This document shows positions 63,101 to 64,000 of a stretch of 64,000 bases of DNA, one piece after another (position 1 is the first letter of the stretch; every line of letters starts with the position of its first letter). Source of the stretch: Stentor coeruleus (Eukaryota > Ciliophora > Heterotrichea > Heterotrichida > Stentoridae); assembly GCA_001970955.1 (NCBI GenBank), contig MPUH01000295.1, positions 1-64,000 of the forward strand, read 5' to 3'. The translations under genes were made by a program, and so were the position numbers. The notes beneath the pieces are model-generated. The model was not told the origin of the DNA. It was given only the letters and a program-made list of their open reading frames with translations, and searched no databases.

Positions 63101-63955
63101 ATGCAGAGTATGGACATAACATATCTTTCTCACTCTCAAGAACAAGAAATAACTTGTGAAAGGACCTGCAGAATATGTATGGAGCCTGAAAATCAAGAAA
63201 ACCCTCTCTTAACACCTTGCAAGTGTTCAGGGACAATCAGATATATTCATGAAGAATGCTTAAAAACCTGGCTCGTATCACATTTTGAAGATATCGCCAA
63301 ATCCTGCTGCGAGTTATGCAAGACAGATTTTTCTATGGAGTTCAAAATGAGAGCTAAATGCCTACCTAAAAAATCATGTTCAGCTGGAATTAGCTCATGT
63401 ATGTTTATCCCAATCCTTTCAGCAATCATAATGATTCTCTTTATCATCATATGTTTACTTGCAGATAGGTATCTAACAGCTTCATTAGCTGATGAAGATA
63501 AAGTTTATACAATAGCTTTGATTATAACATGTTCAATTAGCTCTTTTATATTGACGATTTTGCTTATAAGCAGTTTGAAATCAGCATGTTTATTCCCACA
63601 ACTAGAAAATTGGCGAATTTTTTCGCAGAATTTTGAAGATAAAGAGGAAAATGTAGGTATAAATCGAGGTGAATGGCCTGTAACTCAAATACTTATTGTT
63701 CCTGAATCTACTATAATTTCTGGAGTTAAAGTGAAGACTCCAGCTTTGAGGCCGATAATGCGTCTAGTTAGGAAAAGAGGTAATATGGCAGCATATACAC
63801 CACAGTGTAATACCCCAGTATTAAGTCATTTTAGAGTAACCCCTGTGCTTGATTCTGTAAAATCAGATCCGTATTTAGTCAAAACACGTAAAAGTTATAC
63901 TGGGAAGATGGCAGAATATATATCTATACCTGATGATTCACTTAATTATATTTAA
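63101..63955 (+). CDS. MARCH-type RING-CH membrane E3 ubiquitin ligase
   Basis: The 284-residue protein has a RING-CH (C4HC3) finger at about 22-80. It shows CRIC, then TPCKCSGTIRYIHEECLKTW and CELCKTDF, the exact order of MARCH ligases including the Trp. Two membrane spans follow (about 100-123 and 143-165), with a short loop between, placing both ends in the cytosol. The tail of about 115 residues is basic with Thr/Pro motifs. MARCH enzymes ubiquitinate membrane proteins for sorting and turnover. The ATG at 63101 is followed by another Met at codon 4; either could start. Confidence 0.92.
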   Translation: MQSMDITYLSHSQEQEITCERTCRICMEPENQENPLLTPCKCSGTIRYIHEECLKTWLVSHFEDIAKSCCELCKTDFSMEFKMRAKCLPKKSCSAGISSCMFIPILSAIIMILFIIICLLADRYLTASLADEDKVYTIALIITCSISSFILTILLISSLKSACLFPQLENWRIFSQNFEDKEENVGINRGEWPVTQILIVPESTIISGVKVKTPALRPIMRLVRKRGNMAAYTPQCNTPVLSHFRVTPVLDSVKSDPYLVKTRKSYTGKMAEYISIPDDSLNYI

Positions 63956-64000
63956 CAGTTATTAAAAATAGATTAGCTTTATGCTTAGATGCGGATTATA

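Noticed and set aside
1-64000. tRNA genes, rRNA, CRISPR arrays, telomeric repeats, transposases or virus-like elements
   Set aside because: Reading for B-box-like tRNA motifs, repeat-spacer arrays, terminal telomere repeats and polymerase, integrase or capsid-like proteins gave nothing that I could support.

Overview
This looks like macronuclear DNA of a heterotrich ciliate, most likely Stentor or a close relative. The sequence is very AT-rich and gene-dense. Genes end in TAA, TAG or TGA (TGA closes the genes ending at 10652, 22076 and 46701), and tryptophan is TGG, so the standard code is in use. Eight broken reading frames are each restored exactly by removing a GT...AG intron of 15 bases. 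Standard code plus 15-base introns is the known signature of Stentor; the species name itself is inference. No tRNA, rRNA, CRISPR array, transposase or virus-like element was recognised.

Layout. 1-5.3 kb: two tandem minus-strand kelch-receptor paralogues (the first runs off the left edge). 5.9-11.6 kb: a four-pass claudin-like protein, a RING/zinc-finger protein, a CaaX-tailed protein, a histidine acid phosphatase, a small membrane protein and a GSK3-type kinase. 11.7-20.2 kb: one giant coiled-coil gene with four introns and a GRIP-like C-terminus. 21-24.6 kb: a myristoylated EF-hand-like protein, then two divergent WD40 pseudogenes, one of them an Elongator subunit 2 relic. 24.8-35.4 kb: a KIF19-like kinesin-8, a RING protein with a CaaX end, a TTC29-like TPR protein, a myristoylated ankyrin protein, a myristoylated FHA protein and a MORN-repeat protein. 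35.4-37.4 kb: decayed genes. 37.4-41 kb: a third kelch receptor. 41.7-50 kb: ERH, a novel helical-bundle plus FHA-like protein, several small unknown genes, a small-Tim-like protein and ZNHIT3. 50-62.2 kb: two tandem WD40-TRP-like channel genes flanked on both sides by decayed copies of their zinc-finger tail. 62.3-64 kb: GID8 and a MARCH-type E3 ligase.

Themes. Many products fit cilia, cortex and membrane signalling: kinesin-8, TTC29-like, giant coiled coil, channels, kelch receptors and GSK3-like kinase. Ubiquitin-pathway genes are frequent (two RING proteins, RING-CH, GID8). Five proteins carry lipid-anchor signals: three MG... N-termini and two CaaX ends. Genes sit on both strands with short spacers, so they are probably transcribed singly; I see no operons.

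The most interesting items are the WD40-channel-zinc-finger birth-and-death cluster, the MLKL/HeLo-like bundle joined to degenerate FHA folds at 43.2 kb, the GRIP-like end of the giant coiled coil, the kelch receptors with a membrane-anchored second ectodomain, a WD40 gene whose frame is largely kept through in-frame stops, and almost G-free tracts directly 5' of several genes.
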